Part shown: one piece after another, positions 12,301 to 27,300 of the stretch
Numbering within the stretch: the first letter of the stretch is position 1
Layout: the number at the start of each line of letters is the position of its first letter
Source: Siphonodentalium dalli
Lineage: Eukaryota > Mollusca > Scaphopoda > Gadilida > Siphonodentaliidae
NCBI GenBank assembly: GCA_032622095.1
Contig: CP136066.1
Location: 53,906,609 to 53,970,608 of the forward strand
Length of the DNA stretch: 64,000 nucleotides
Direction: 5' to 3'
Translations under genes and position numbers: made by a program
Notes under the pieces: generated by a model
Told to the model about the DNA's origin: nothing
The model's database searches: none
The model's input: the letters and a program-made list of their open reading frames with translations, nothing else

Positions 12301-15300
12301 ATACATACATCTCTAGAATCTTCTCAGTTGTAAGGAAATGGGGGTTTTCTGGACATAAAATTTCTAAATTTGTGTATGACAGATAGGTCTGTCGTATCCA
12401 AGGTCATATGGATCCAACATTTTAATACTAGTGGAAACCCTAGATATTTGTTCATATTCTATTCTAAAAAGAGATATGACTTGTCTATGCAGACAAAATG
12501 ATGTACTGATTGGAATTTCTGCTTTCTAGTTATTCCACCAAAGTGTATTTATTTACTTTGGTTCCTGTTTGTTCTGTAATTTTGCTGAACCACCCAATTA
12601 ATTCAGCTACAATTTTCTGTAACATATATTTGTTTGGAATAGCAAATTCTTGGGGAATATTTTTTGAGAATTTTGTTATATATTTGATAGCACAACTTCG
12701 TGGGAAGATATTTGTGGGACTCTGCCTTTCGCTGTTCAGGAGGTAATTTATGCGTGGGAATGTGGCGTTATATCAGTCGAGGAGGTCAAGGTAAGGCTAC
12801 TTTTTTTATTTGTCAATTGAATTGAATTTATTTCTCTGAACATGATGTTGCTTTTCGGATAAGTTTTTTTAGAGGGCTTCAAGGCACTCGCAGTGGGTAA
12901 ATGTGCATAAAATATAATGTGGCTTTACAGATGTATTCATGCTTCCAGACTTACAGTTACAACAACAACATAAAAAATCTAATTTAACATCTCTTTGCAC
13001 CTTGCTCTGTTCCAAAACATTGTGAAAACCAAATATGTCATTTAAATTAGACCCATAAATACTAAACATTGTGAATACCAAATACGACGTATAAATTAGA
13101 CCCATAAATACTAAAGAATACCATTTTGTTATTGAAAAATGAGAATTTTTATTTTGCCGTCCCTCTAAAACCTCGAAACGGTATGAAATAAATGCATAGA
13201 AAATTCAGTATCAAATAAAATAATGTCTTTTGTGCTGCGCTACTGATTCCTAACTTGTTATTTTACACATGAAGATCTGAATATAAAGTAAAATTGGTTT
13301 CGTTAAAATTCAATGCTGAGGTATAAGCAGAATGAGGTCCCCAGAGGGTGAATTTGGTGAAGCTAGCCAGCTATGCGGGGTCGCTATAGCATCACTAAAT
13401 TCACCCTCTGGGGACCTCATTCTGCAAATGACAGACACACTATTTCAAGGCTTGTTAAAATTAGCCTGGAACCCTGAATGCATCTGGAATGTTCCAATAA
13501 TAATAATTTTTAATGAGGTACTAAACAGGTGCGTTAATGCAACCAGGCCTGATAATATGGTGCCCTACGTTTATAGAATGAGGTCCCCAGATGGTGAATT
13601 TAGTGATGTTACCTCGCACAGCAGGTTAGAATCACCAAATTCATCCTCTGGGGACCTCATTCTGCATGGCCTCATAAGCTGTGGGAGACCAAGACACAGA
13701 TTTAAGTTCCCAGATGGTGAATGTTATGATGTGCACCCATTGGGCACCTCGATTATGCAATGTCTCATCTGCCAATATGGTGATATTGACAAACTGAACT
13801 AAAAAAGAAAAAGATTCTTTCTGAAGAAGTTTCTAAAGAAACTAAAAACTTTGTTAATTTGATAATAAAGATACTCTCAGGTGCCTAATAATGGTGATGT
13901 GTGGGTATTTAGGCTGAAATTAATAATAGTTATGGCAATTTCACTGAATGTCTCAATGCCAAATAATAGTGATCGTTGGGAATTTTCTCCAAAATTAATT
14001 ATCGTGCTGATACTATTATTAGGCACCTGAGAGTACTTTCCAGAAAAGATGAGGCCTTAGCAGAATGAGGTTTCCAGAGTCCATAGAATTAATTTAGTGA
14101 GTTACGGCCATTTTTTTACTAAGAATTTGACCACCGTTAACATTTTTGGTTTCCGACCGATAACTGCAGTTTGAATTATTTGAACTGAACCAAAGTTGGT
14201 TTGTGTATTTCCCAGCTAAAGGATACAGGCCAAGTTCGAATATGGGTTCCATCCAATTATTTTTACATGAGTTACGGCCCTTCTTCGACTTAGAATTTGA
14301 CCGTCCATTAACATTTATGGTTTCCAATCGATAACTCCAGTTTGAATTTTTTGATCTGAACCAAAGTTGGTATGTGTATTTCCCAGCTAAAGATACAGAT
14401 CAAGTTCGAGTACGGGTTCCGTCCAATTATTTTTACATGAGTTACGGCCCTTTTTTTACTTAGAATTTGACTGATTTCATGAAATTTTGGTTTCCACCAG
14501 ATAACTCCAGATTCGATTATTTTATCTGAACAGAAGCTGGTATGTCTGTTTCCCAGCTAAAACTACAGACCTAGTTCGAATATAGATTCTGTCCAATTAT
14601 TTTCACATGAATTACCCACATTTTTCGACTTAGAATTTGACCGTATTTTGGCATTGAAATTAGGGGTATATCAAATATTCTTTGTAAGCTAAAATTTTTA
14701 TTTTATTTTGCTATAGTACAATTCGAAATGGCTAAAGGGTGTATTTTGCCACGCCTTAGCGATGATCTTGTTAATTTTTGTTCTTCTCTGTCTTGTAGCA
14801 TGCCTATATTCAGTGCTAATTAATTAATTAGTTAATTAGCGCAAATTAATTAATTAATCAATTAATTGGTTTATAAAACATTGTCTATTTAACCAATCTT
14901 ATTTTGTTTCACATAATGATTTCTAAATCTGTTTGTCCTTTTAGTATTTTTCAGTAATAAACCTAGAATCTGTTTGTCCTTTTAGTATTTTTCAGTAATA
15001 AACCTAGAATCAGCCAAAAATGTTTTTTATTGATGGTGGCAACAGGAAGACGACCTGGATAGGTCATGTTGCCTCCACATGACATCTCACTTCTTTTTTT
15101 GATTATGTCTATGTTTATATTTTATATACTATGTTAATTATGTCATGAAATAAAGTATTCTGATTCTGATAAATGTTCAGATAATAAGTTCAACTCTTAA
15201 GTTAAGTATAAGTTAACTTTTCCCCACCAATGAATAGAATCCTGGGCTTGTATTATCTGTTATCTGTCTCTCTGCTCGTATTTATTACATATCTATCAAC

Positions 15301-18300
15301 GCAATTCGCATGATCGCACGACGTTCCAGGCGTGTGATAATTCTCAGAATCGCACTAGTGCAATCTGTCGACTGAACTATTTCATTCAGTGTTGTTAGAA
15401 TGGCTCTCGCCGTTACTATTTTTACTTTTTCAACTTTTCAACGCAAGGGCGACAACCCACTTGCCGAAATCGCAATGCGCTGATTGGGTTATATTTTTGG
15501 AAAATTTGGGAAAATCCAATTAACACCTTTGCGCGGGTCAAGATGGGTCAAGTTCACTCGCGGATAGACGGGCTCCCTGTCTGAGTGTTGCGTTAACCCT
15601 AAAATGCCGTTAAAAATCAATTAAATTCACATTTTCTGTACCGGAGATGTACGATTGTGAGTCAACTTACTATGATAGGGAGATATGTAATAAAAATAGA
15701 ACCTCATGAGTGTCTGGATTTTGATAAATTATCGCACTCGAATTGTTGGCGGAACGCGATACCTCTCGTGCGGGACTGCGTCCCGCACTCGAGGTATCGC
15801 TCCGCCAACAATTCGAGTGCGATAATTTATCAAAATCCAGACACTCATGCGGTTCTATCTATTTCTTACATGTCATATTCGTTTTATTGCAGAACTTTGT
15901 CCAGAATATTAAGAGTAGCATGTGCTGTTTACCGACGGCGGTGTCGGCGTGGTTAGTCAGCTACATAATGAACTCCAGCGAGGCACATCGAGTTAAACCA
16001 ATGGAAATTATCCAAATGTTGATGCTTCCTGCCTCCCCGTCCAACACGGCACAATACTATTCAGATAGGTATGATACAGTAATGCTCTAAATAATCGACT
16101 CCTTAACCACAGCAACCGTTATGGGTAATTTAACAAGAGCTTTCCGATGAATGGCAACAAGCCTTATTTCCTGATGAGACTATGCACATTGAGGTCCCCA
16201 GAGGATGACTTTGGTGACGTTACCCCACACAGTGGACTAGCGTCACTAAATTCACCCTCTGGGGACCTCATTCTGCAAATGTCTGGCTTATACTCATGAA
16301 TCTCTTGTTGACACCAAGCAGGCAAATAGTGTGTCTGTCATTTGCAGAATGAGGTCCCCAGAGGGTTAATTTAGTGATGCTATCCCGCACAGTGGGCTAG
16401 CATCACCATTTTCACACTCTGATTACCTAATTCTGCATATGCCTCATCTTCTGGGAAGTATTTATAGTCTCAAATTAACATTGTTTTTAGTTACTTTTTC
16501 CCTTCCCTGATTTGCAGAAGATAAAATGCATAATCAGGGTGACTAACGGGTGAACAACCCCAACTTCTACTGGGGAACTTCAGTCTGATCCTAGGTCTCC
16601 CATAGCAGTTGAAGCCAAAGCAGAAAGATGTTCCCAGGGGGTGAATTTGGTGATGTAGCCCGCAATGCGGGATAGCATCACTAAATTCACCCTCTGGGGA
16701 CCTCATTCTGCAAATGACAGACACTATTTGCTGACTTGGTTGACACTGCTATTCTAAACATTCAGGTCTTCCATCATGATCACCATCATACGTAAAATGC
16801 TGCCTGCATCTCCTCAATACCCAAGTGCTGTACTGACATATCTGCCTCCGAAAACCCAGCCAAATGAGACAGCCAATAAAACTCTGTGTAGTATGTTCAA
16901 GCAGGGCTGGATGGATGTGAATTCTCTGCGGACTTGTGAACAGCTGCTCAATATCTGTGGATCGGAATGGTTCTGTCGACATGCTGTCCAAGTGAGTGAT
17001 AAAATCAATATTTGAACATTGGTCAGATCAGAGACAGTGTCCAAGCTCTCGGCTATAGGTTATCAAAGTTTGTGTAATTTCATTCATTTAGTTTGGAAAA
17101 AACCAGCACTAAATAACTCTTGCACTAGAAAACCCAGACGGTACCCAGCCGATGACAGAGTCAGAAAGTAAGTATGACTTGTGCACAGGATCTTTAATGC
17201 TGCACCAGCACAGCTCCCTCATCGAATGGTTAATATGACAGTTACGTATCTTTACATATATGTATAGTGTGATCTAAAAGTCAGTGCAACATGTTCCCAA
17301 ATAAAATGATGATGACATATTTCAGGCGATGCTAGAGAATATGAGGAGTGAGGATCTGTGGCAGACGCTGAGTATGACCTTCCCGTTGTTCCAGCTTGAC
17401 CTTGAGAGCTTGACGCTCAATCTCCTTCATAAAGTTGTGCCGAGCTTTCTCCTGTCGAATTCCAAACAGAGCTATCTTGTTGATCCACGTGGTTACACTC
17501 TGGCGAAGTTATGCGTCATGCTTATCATCGCAACAGATATGTCAAGGACATGTCCTAAAGGTATGTAAACATTTAGAAGATACAGTAATGCTCTAAGTAA
17601 TCGACTTCTTAACCACAGCAGAATTATGGGTAACTTTTCAGGATTTAGTCGGAAATATGGATTGTTGCCATTTATCGGAAAGCTCTCTAGGAGAGCTTTC
17701 AGATGAATGGCAACAAGCTGGGAGAGCTTTCCGATGAATGGCAACAAGCCATATTTCCGACTAAATCCTGAAAAGTTACCCATAATTCTGCTGTGGTTAA
17801 GAAGTCGATTACTTAGAGCATTACTGTAAACGTACTCTGTTGAGTTGGATATTTGGGAATTCACAACAGGCAGTGTTTGCGCTGTCGGTGGCCAAATTGG
17901 CCAATGGGCAATCTTTTTCAAATTTGGCTAATAAAAATTTCATTTTGCTAAACTTTTGGCCAATGGTTTTTACCCCAAAATGCAGATGGAAAGCATGAAG
18001 CCGGAAAGCATGAAGCCGGAAAGCATGAAGCCGGAAAGCTAATTAAAAATGCTGAATAGATCGACAGTCCAAGACGAAGTTAGGCGACGAAAGTATTTCG
18101 TACTTCGGAAATATCGTATCGTAACGGTCCAATAAATATGTGGATTTTTAGTCATTAATTGTGAAGTGCCGAGAAAATGAGGATTTAATTTGGTCAAAGT
18201 TTTTTTCATTTGGCTAATAAAATGTTCATATGGCTGAACTTTTGGCCACAAGATTTTTCGGTCCAGCGCGAATACTGACAACAAGCCTCAGTTTAGTGTG

Positions 18301-21300
18301 TCTGTGATTTGCAGAATGAGGTCCCCAGAGGGTGAATTTAGTGATGCTACCCTGCACAGCAGGCTAGCATCACCAAATTCACCCTCTTGGGACCTCATTC
18401 TACATGGCCTCATCTGCTATGGGAGAAAGAGACTCAGATTGAGGTTCCCAAATGCTGAATATTGTGATGTACACCCTGGCATTGGGAACTTCAATTATGT
18501 GTTTTCGGCCAATTTGGGGATATAGAGAAACTAAACTAAAAAGGAAATAGAATCTATATAAAGAAGTTTCTATAGAAATTTTATAATAAAGAGACTTTCC
18601 AGAGAAGAGGCCTAAGCAGAATGAGGTTTCCAGAGGGTGAATTTAGTAATGCTAACCTGCTATGGGGGATAGCTCTGGGGACCTCATTCTGCAAATGACA
18701 GGCACACTAAACTCAGACTTGATCCATGAATATCCAACGATACAGAGTACACGTTTATCTCCATTGTAATGCAGTTGCCCAAATTTAAAAGGAACCTGCA
18801 TGAAAATCACTATTTATCTACATTACATGCTATCAGGGACCAGACTAGATGTTTCAAATTGGGAGAAGGCACTTCTCCCTGTTTGGTTATTAGGGAGAAT
18901 TGGACTGTTGTCAAGGAGAAGCAACAATGGCTGAAGTTTAATTTGCACCTCAACATCACTATTTTTTAATCCAATAAGTATTATTCAGCTCAAAATTTAT
19001 GAAACCATTATAGTGAGTAAGAACACAATCTATCATCAAGAAATATACTTTAAATATGCCGTTGGGACATATGCATATACTGGCATATGAGAGAGAAGTC
19101 ACTTCTCCCTTGGACAAAAAATAGGGAGAAGTGGGACATTTTAGGTTTCGCCCTCGAGGCTAGTACTTACATGCTAGGAAGTGAGATATCCTTTTTTCAG
19201 TGATAAAATCTCTGGGTTTGTTCCTTTGGCATTAGTCTCTCATAGATTGGACACCAGGCCTGATTTGTGCAGAATGGGGTGTTCACAGAGGGTGAATTTA
19301 GTGACACTACCTTGCACAGCAGGCTAGTGTCACCAAACTCATCCTCTGGGGACCTCATTATACATGGCCTCATCTGCTATGGGAGACCTAGACACACATA
19401 TAAGTTCTCAGATGGTGAAGATGGTGATTTGCACCAATTGTGCACCTCACTTATGCATTGTGTCATTTGCCAATTTGGGGATATACAGAAACTAAACTAA
19501 AAAAGGAAAAGTAGCTTTCTAAAGAAACTAAAAAGCTTGTAAATTTTATAATAAAGATACTTTCCAAAGAAGATCAGGTCAAAGCAGAACAAAGTCCCCA
19601 GAAGGTGAATTTAGTGATGCTAGCCCACTGCAAATGTCCAGCAATGAATTTCCAGGCATGTTTGACACACATGTAGTACTGGTCAGATATTGAACGATTT
19701 GATATACTTGACTCACAATCAACTACTTCATTTTAAATATGACAATGAATTTTTCAGATTCTGGAGGTTCTACTGTTACAGGTCGAAAAAGAACAAGAAA
19801 GGAAATGGATTTTGAGGTGAATTATACAAGAGTGAGTTAAATAAAAAAAATTGAGAATCTGAAATTTGTTCAGAAGTATGAGAACTTAAAAAATATTTTA
19901 TATGTCCAAAGTGAGTTGTAATTCTATAGGTGGATATAAGCTGGTAATATTGTACAAGTGCTCAAATTTCTCTGTATGAAAAGGGCCCCGGTGGCTCGGT
20001 TAGTAAGATGCATCCCACATTGTCAGTTTTCTGCACTAGTATTATCAATGACATACATTTTATCCATTCAAAGTCAATTTCCCTTTTCTTAGTCCCAAAT
20101 ATTTTGAAAAGCATACGCTGTTTATATTTTATTTAAAATGTTTAGGCCACATGCCAAGGAAGCATTCCTCTTCCACATCGGCTAGCTCTGAGCCTAATTT
20201 TAGTTGCCCGTAGGCATTATTTCACAAACAGATGTCTATATAAAGTTACTTGATGGATTTAGTTCGTTAAAAATCTCCCAGTCAAGTAACAATTACCATA
20301 TTTTTACTGAGAATGCAGTCGCAATTTACCACGAGTTTAACACAAGTTTGAACATAGTTACCAATTACAGTAATGAATCGAAAATCTGAATCAGGAAATG
20401 TGTCTTCTATCTCACATCCGTGCATGTTTGTATTAAAAAAACGTACCACAATAATTTTGAATGGATTAAAAATTTCACAACAAATAAAAAAGTTGCCCAT
20501 GCCGGGTTTCATGACCATCCGTGTGGCTCTGAAAACCCGCGAAACCGCATGGCATAATGTTTTATTTTTAACCAGTTATGATTCTGTTACAGGAAATGGA
20601 GGACACAGATAATCGACCATCTAAGATCAGAAAAACTCAACTCAATGAACCACAGTTAACTCTCTCGTCTGAAGGCTTCAATCTGGGTGAGTTTATTGTA
20701 TAAGAAATGAACCGCGATTTCAATGTCGTCATGGGATTTTATCCGTGACAAAAATTCAGCAAACTGCATTCTTGCCAAAATTATCAGGACAAAATTAATT
20801 ATTAAACAGAGTACTATGTGATGCTATGTTCCGCCTCTAGTAAGAAACAGCATATTTGATTGGTCCGAGAACCGCACAACATATCTCATGTTTACGTCTA
20901 GAGCCGTCAACATAAAGGAAACAAAGGCAACCGTTTCATTGTCTCTTGATTTTTTCATGATATCATTTACATTGAAGAATGTTATGAGATAGTGATAGAA
21001 GATTTTGATAAATTTCTGCAGACCATTCTTCAGAATTAATTTCAAATTGCTATGAATGACCAGGAATGTCGGCAGAACATTAGAAGTTATTGTGGTGGAT
21101 TGACGGTAACATGATGTCACATTGACGGTTTTGAGGTTTATGTTCAACCGAGTCGTCACTCAGTTGAACATAATATTTGTACATGTCATTCTCCTATGTT
21201 TAATCAAAATTAAATTGAATTAGTATTTAACCCTTTCTATACTAAACACTCATTGATGAGTAGTTATCCCATAGGAAATGTTCGGCTAATAAGTTCAACA

Positions 21301-24300
21301 AATGACCATATGTCATTTGTTGAAGTTATTATCTGAACTTTCCCCTGGATAAACAGGTCGCCTTCTGCACTAATATTAATAGTCGTCTGGTTATATTACT
21401 TACCCATCCCTCTGAATCAATAATAAACCATTCCGTTGTACACTTTTTTAACTTAAACCTTCCATGACTGGAGCTTTCTGAAATTTTGCGAAAACCCTGT
21501 GCCAATGCAAGTCTCGAATAGGGAGCCTCACATAAATAAGAAAATGCATTGACCTAACAATATTTACCTTGACCTTCTAAGCCATTGCATTCTCTTATAT
21601 ATGCAAGACACCCTATATAAGAGAATGCACTGGCACAGGGTTTTTAATGCTGCACCATCGCTGCACCCATCATGAAAGGGTTAATGGGAGAATGCATTTA
21701 GTATAGAAAGGATTAAATCTAGACAATAGTTTTTGATGAAGACTAAAATTGTTGAATTTCAGATATAATGGCTGATATTAAAGATGAGAGTATGACGCGA
21801 TACGACTCAAAAGATCCATTAAACAAAGCCATTGGTTAGTATTATAATTCTTATAATTTATCTTATGAAAGAAGTTCTACCAAGTACTTTTAAACTAATA
21901 TTAGGCCAAAAAAAATTATTTGAGTCTCAGATAATTATTTTCATAATCAATGAGGAAGGGAGGACTTTATTTTAAATTTTTATTTCCAATGACAAGGGAT
22001 GTAATTATATAATTTCAGTCCTGAGTGCCAAGTTTAACATGCAAGAGCACTATTTAGAGTTATCAAACCAGTTTATTAAATATTGAAATAAACCAAGGCA
22101 AACTGGTTCTGCCATTGTATTGAGTTTCAGTCCATCTGGTATCACAAGACCTGACTATTTTCTTATTTTTTAGCGACATGCCATATTTTTCGGAAAAAAG
22201 TCAATAACAATATATGGTTACAACAAAAACAAATGAATCAGACTAATCCATGCAAAGCAAGGTATGTCATTTGGATTTTAATTTCTTTATGCTTTCAGTG
22301 AGCTTATTTGATTTGATGAATGAGATCGTCCATCAGCCGAGCCTGAGTCCGAGGACAGGATTTCTTATTTCATTCATCGAGGAAGCGGTTAAATGTGGGC
22401 GGCCTCACTCTAAATATATCCTGCAGTTTATTCCTCCAACAATGGTACGTATTCTTTAACCCTTCCATGACTGGAGCTTCCTGACATTTTGCGGAAAACC
22501 AATGATGATTCCGAAATTTGTTAAAAAACATGGTTGCCAGTGGCCATCTTGGATTTTACTCTTTACATGAAAAAATCCTTTGGCACAACCTACAGGCCAC
22601 ATTCTTGAACCAATCGTCACCAAACTTTATAAGGATCTTCAGGATTTCGTTAAAAAACATGGTCACCAGTGGCCATTATGGATTTTACTCTTTTTTTTTT
22701 TTTACTTCAAATGGTTCATTGTGTGACCTCTAGATGGAAGCTGTCCAATTCTTCCGAAATTTGTGAAAAAAGGGTGCCTGGAGCCATCTTGGATTTCACA
22801 TTTTATTCCATCAGCTCACTCTGCAGCCCACATTTAGTGGAGAAATGTTTGAAATGAAATTAATTACACAATACAATCCATTTACTGAAACTTTTTTACT
22901 TTCCTTCTTTGTCATTCTATTGACTGCTCAGCATAAAATTATTAATGCCTCCTCAAATTGAGCTACAGTGTCATTGACACTTTCATTTGTACCACCGCCA
23001 ACAATGGTAGAGGAACTTTGTGCAATTTATTGTTATACCATTGTCAATTCCATGAAATATTCCTGATAATCCATCAGTGGCTAATATCTGGATCTCATCT
23101 ACATAGTTTTAAATCGGAACCAGTCAGCAGAACAGTGTTTTATTTGAGAACGCAATCAACCACATGGCAATTAGCGATGTCCACTTCGTTATCTTTCAGA
23201 ATAAGGCAATAATTGTTGATGTATTTAGAATTGAAAAACCTTCTTCAATGCTCAAAATAAGTGGCCGGTCAAGGTCATGTCCGATGAAAAATAGCTTATG
23301 ACCAGTGCACTTCTGTATCTGTCGGACATTTTGTCCAATGCAAATTTTTAAACAATCTGTATCTGTTTGGGTACGTACAAGAAGCCACTACTGGGTTTTT
23401 TCCCAGATGGTGATTGGACGCTCTATAATGTGCGCATCATTGACGATTAATAAGTCGATTGGAAATTTAAATACCATCCATTTGGTCCCTGTCATTTTGA
23501 CATGCCGTAAAAAAAAATGTTTTGAGCCTTGACCTTCTTTTCTCGCAAAATCGTTTGCAAGCAAATCAAATTAGATTGTATATGATTATCCCATGTTATA
23601 CCATGTCTGCGTTTATAGGTTTAGTATAGTGAGGTGAAATAAGTTGTCCGGGCGCGACATGACAAACTTGTTTTTTCTGGATTCTGGGATGCAAATAAGA
23701 CAAAAAAAATGTTTGAATTAGATTTCCCGAATTCTGAAGTTCAGTCTCCCGAAATTGGTCTGTCGGAAGTTAACATGTATGAAGTTGATGTTGTAACTGG
23801 TTTTCATTAAGCTAACAAACAGAATTGATCTAATATGATTATATTTATTTATAATAACAGTTTAATAATAAATGAATACTTCAATTCTTCATTATCACAT
23901 ATCATAAGTTATGAAGTAGCAAATTTTCTTTTCATAACGTTGGTCCTTTGCCGATTCCATGCTTTTATGCAACCACTGCCAGAAGTCACATGATTTTTTC
24001 ACAAAAAAGTTTAGTTGTCGAAATTTCATTGACCATACTGTAAATTATGTGAGACATCTCAATTACGCACATCTCCCACCCATTACCTATACATGACCTG
24101 AGCTGCGCGCTGAGCGGGGTCATTATAAGATGATCTTTGTGTCTTATTTTAAATATTTTTCTAATATCATCAGATATCATAAAACAAAAACAAAATTATT
24201 TTCATAAGAAACAAATAATATGCATCATGATTAATATAAAATACAACATTAGAATATCACTATGAATACAATGAGAGATTTGCATGTGGGGATCCTCAAA

Positions 24301-27300
24301 GGTTTTGTGTCAAAACATTAACTTATTGATGGGTCAGGGTGTGTACAATACTGAGCACTCTTTATCTGTATGGGTGTTAGCACCGGAGCTGTGCTGTGCT
24401 GTGAGAAGGAAAATAGTCAATTCAATATGTAATCATGGTTTTATATCTGTTTGTATTGCCATTTAATTTTCATTTTAGAGTAATTTATTTACTTATGTAG
24501 CTGTTAACCCCAATACCAAAAATAATGTTTGGCGAAGGCGTGTCATGAGCGTAAAAAAATTTGTGTGCCTGTCTGTATAGCAACGCTATGATTTTAAGGC
24601 CATAAATATGTATATTGTTACTTCCAGACAGATTAATCCCCATACCAATACAAACAATGATTTTGTAACTGTACAAATGTATGTATCAGATAGGGATGCA
24701 ACGATTCAATGTGAATTCAATGTATCACGATACACTTTCAAATGATATGCATATCGTATTGTGTCATGTGTATCGCGATACAGGAAATCAATTAACTCTT
24801 TCATCACTGAATATCATAGTTACCCTGAATATCTGGCAATAATATTAAGAAAATAGTATGTGCATGTTATGTGTACACTATAATGGTAATTGATACCTAT
24901 TCAATCTATGTATTGTCGTCTTCGGGAGATATTGAAGTATCAAATGAGGATGTTTGTGTGACTGTCAATTCGTCTCGTTAAGTAATTACAGGTATAAAAC
25001 AGGTGAGAACAGATAACATTTATGTAAAATCGCTTTTTTACATCTTGTTTTCTGTTATTGGTGGTGCGATATGAATACTACATCTCTAATATAGTTTTAC
25101 GTTCATGTTCTACTAAACCTCCGGGAACCTATAGTCCATTTACCTGTGATTTACTGTGCCATGACAACTGGTAAAATATACATGTGTGCATTTCAAAGTT
25201 CTCAAATATTGGCTCAGTCTGTTTAAAAAGCCATACAATTTCAAATGTTTTATTGCATTTTCAGTTTAGTTAGGGACTTACAATAACCTTTTATATTATG
25301 CATGTACATGTGCTTGGCAAATACATTGGACAATGTTGTTATTGCAGGTAAGATGGACACATCTGACAAAAGTCCTTGGTATAGATATATATACCACACA
25401 TTTTTTAGGTTAGGTTGGATATCAACAATAAAAAAAATCACAGATGATATTCCTCCATGTAATCAATTGGTCAGACAAATTATCATCTATAATTATAAAT
25501 ACATATACCTTTACATGTGTGGTGTATAACAAAATTAGCCAATGAAGCATTATCAATGAAGGTATTCCTTATCAACTGGGGAAACGTATATAAACTCAAC
25601 AAATAGGTCTTTATATATGAACAAGTTGTGTATTCAATTATGTTCCACATATCCTTGTAATCACTGTCACATTCTCCACTATAGAGTAATTACTTATTTT
25701 ACTTCCATGCTCTGAATCCAGGTCAGACAGTTCATTATCGCTAGAGTTAGAGTAATCAATTTAGTCTCCACTGTGATTTTTATCATCAGAGACGAGCTGT
25801 TTTCTGGATATTTACTAACTGCACACAATATATCAAATACACAAACATTAAAATTCTCAAAGAATTCATCCTCAGAAAATTCGTCACCATCTGGATATGA
25901 CCATCACTATCACCGGATATGTTTATAAATTTAGTTTGCTTGGTCTATGCCTGTTTGGAAAGGAATAAAACTAATTTCTATAACATTTTTGAGATAAAAC
26001 CAAGTTTATATATTTCCTGTCTATGCTCCAGAATATCCCCCACATAAGATAAACTTTAATTGCCATATGTTTGTGATTCAAAAGCAATTTAAACATAGGA
26101 TGCCTGTGTTTGACATAATTGCCCGCTACAGCGGGCTGCCGTGATGAAGTGTAATTTTTAATCTGCCTGCTACAGCGGGCTGCCGTGATGAAAGTGTTAA
26201 TGTCTGAAGATGGGCTATTGTAAAAAAGCAATACCGGCAGTTATCTCTCAAGTTTACATGTGTACTATGTATATTTGACTCATCTAGCCAACAATTAAAC
26301 TCCATATTAGTTTTAAATGAACTCTACCTCCAGTTATAAACTTGATGTTTCTGATAATTCAGGCGGTATTCATTTGAAAACACTAATTTAATGTATCGTG
26401 ATATGTATCGTATCGTTGATCATGTATCGTGATTCATATTGTATCATGATCAAGTGTATCATTGCAGCCCTAGTATCAGAGTATAAGAACATGCTCTTTG
26501 TCTAAGATTTTTCTTTATGCACCGGTTCCCCAGCCAAAGTTTTCCACATCACTTTTGTAGCTAATATCCAACAAACTGCAACCCTGTCCACCATGAATGC
26601 TCACAACCAGGTTCATCACGGAACATAAGTTATTCAATTTAATAAAGTTCACAAATATGGGGCTTTGGAACATTCCCGAAGTTGTCCCTCATCAGATAGC
26701 GTGTACCATCATGGCGAATCTTAATCCAGTTCTGAGGTGCCCCAGATGGCTCATCGCTGAACCAGTCAATGTATGACATGACACTTCCTCTCCATGTGTA
26801 TAGAGTGTCGTTGCTGTGGGTCCTGTGGCCATCAATGAATAACTCACCTGGAATGAACATTATATTTTTTCTATGAGTGATAGCTGTGATTAGGGTTAAA
26901 TATATTCCCGGTTTTCAGGAAATCGGGAACAGGAATGAAAATGAGTGACATCCAATCTGTAAAACAAGGGCGTTCATTGACACACTCTCCGTCCATGTTT
27001 GTACCTTACAATGTAATATCAGCAGGGTTCTCACTGCCAGTTGCCATTTTCATTTGTCAAAATAAAATATGATTTGGCAAAAATATTGGCAAGTGGGTTT
27101 TTAGTTATGGGATGTGAACTATCTAGTCATAACACATCACTGAAAGTGGATTATCCGCTACGTGTGCTGACTTAAAGAAAACAATAATAAATCAATAAAT
27201 CTATCAATAGCATGCTGAGCAGTAATGTGTTGAGATTTAGTTAATCAAACAGTTGAAGTCCACTTAATTTTCAAACCCCCAGATAATTTTATATAAAATA

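Noticed and set aside
13332-13802. 156-codon frame beginning MRSPEGEFGEA, and similar frames elsewhere
   Set aside because: It is a translation of the GAATGAGG-family hairpin arms, seen in the same form at most copies of that MITE.
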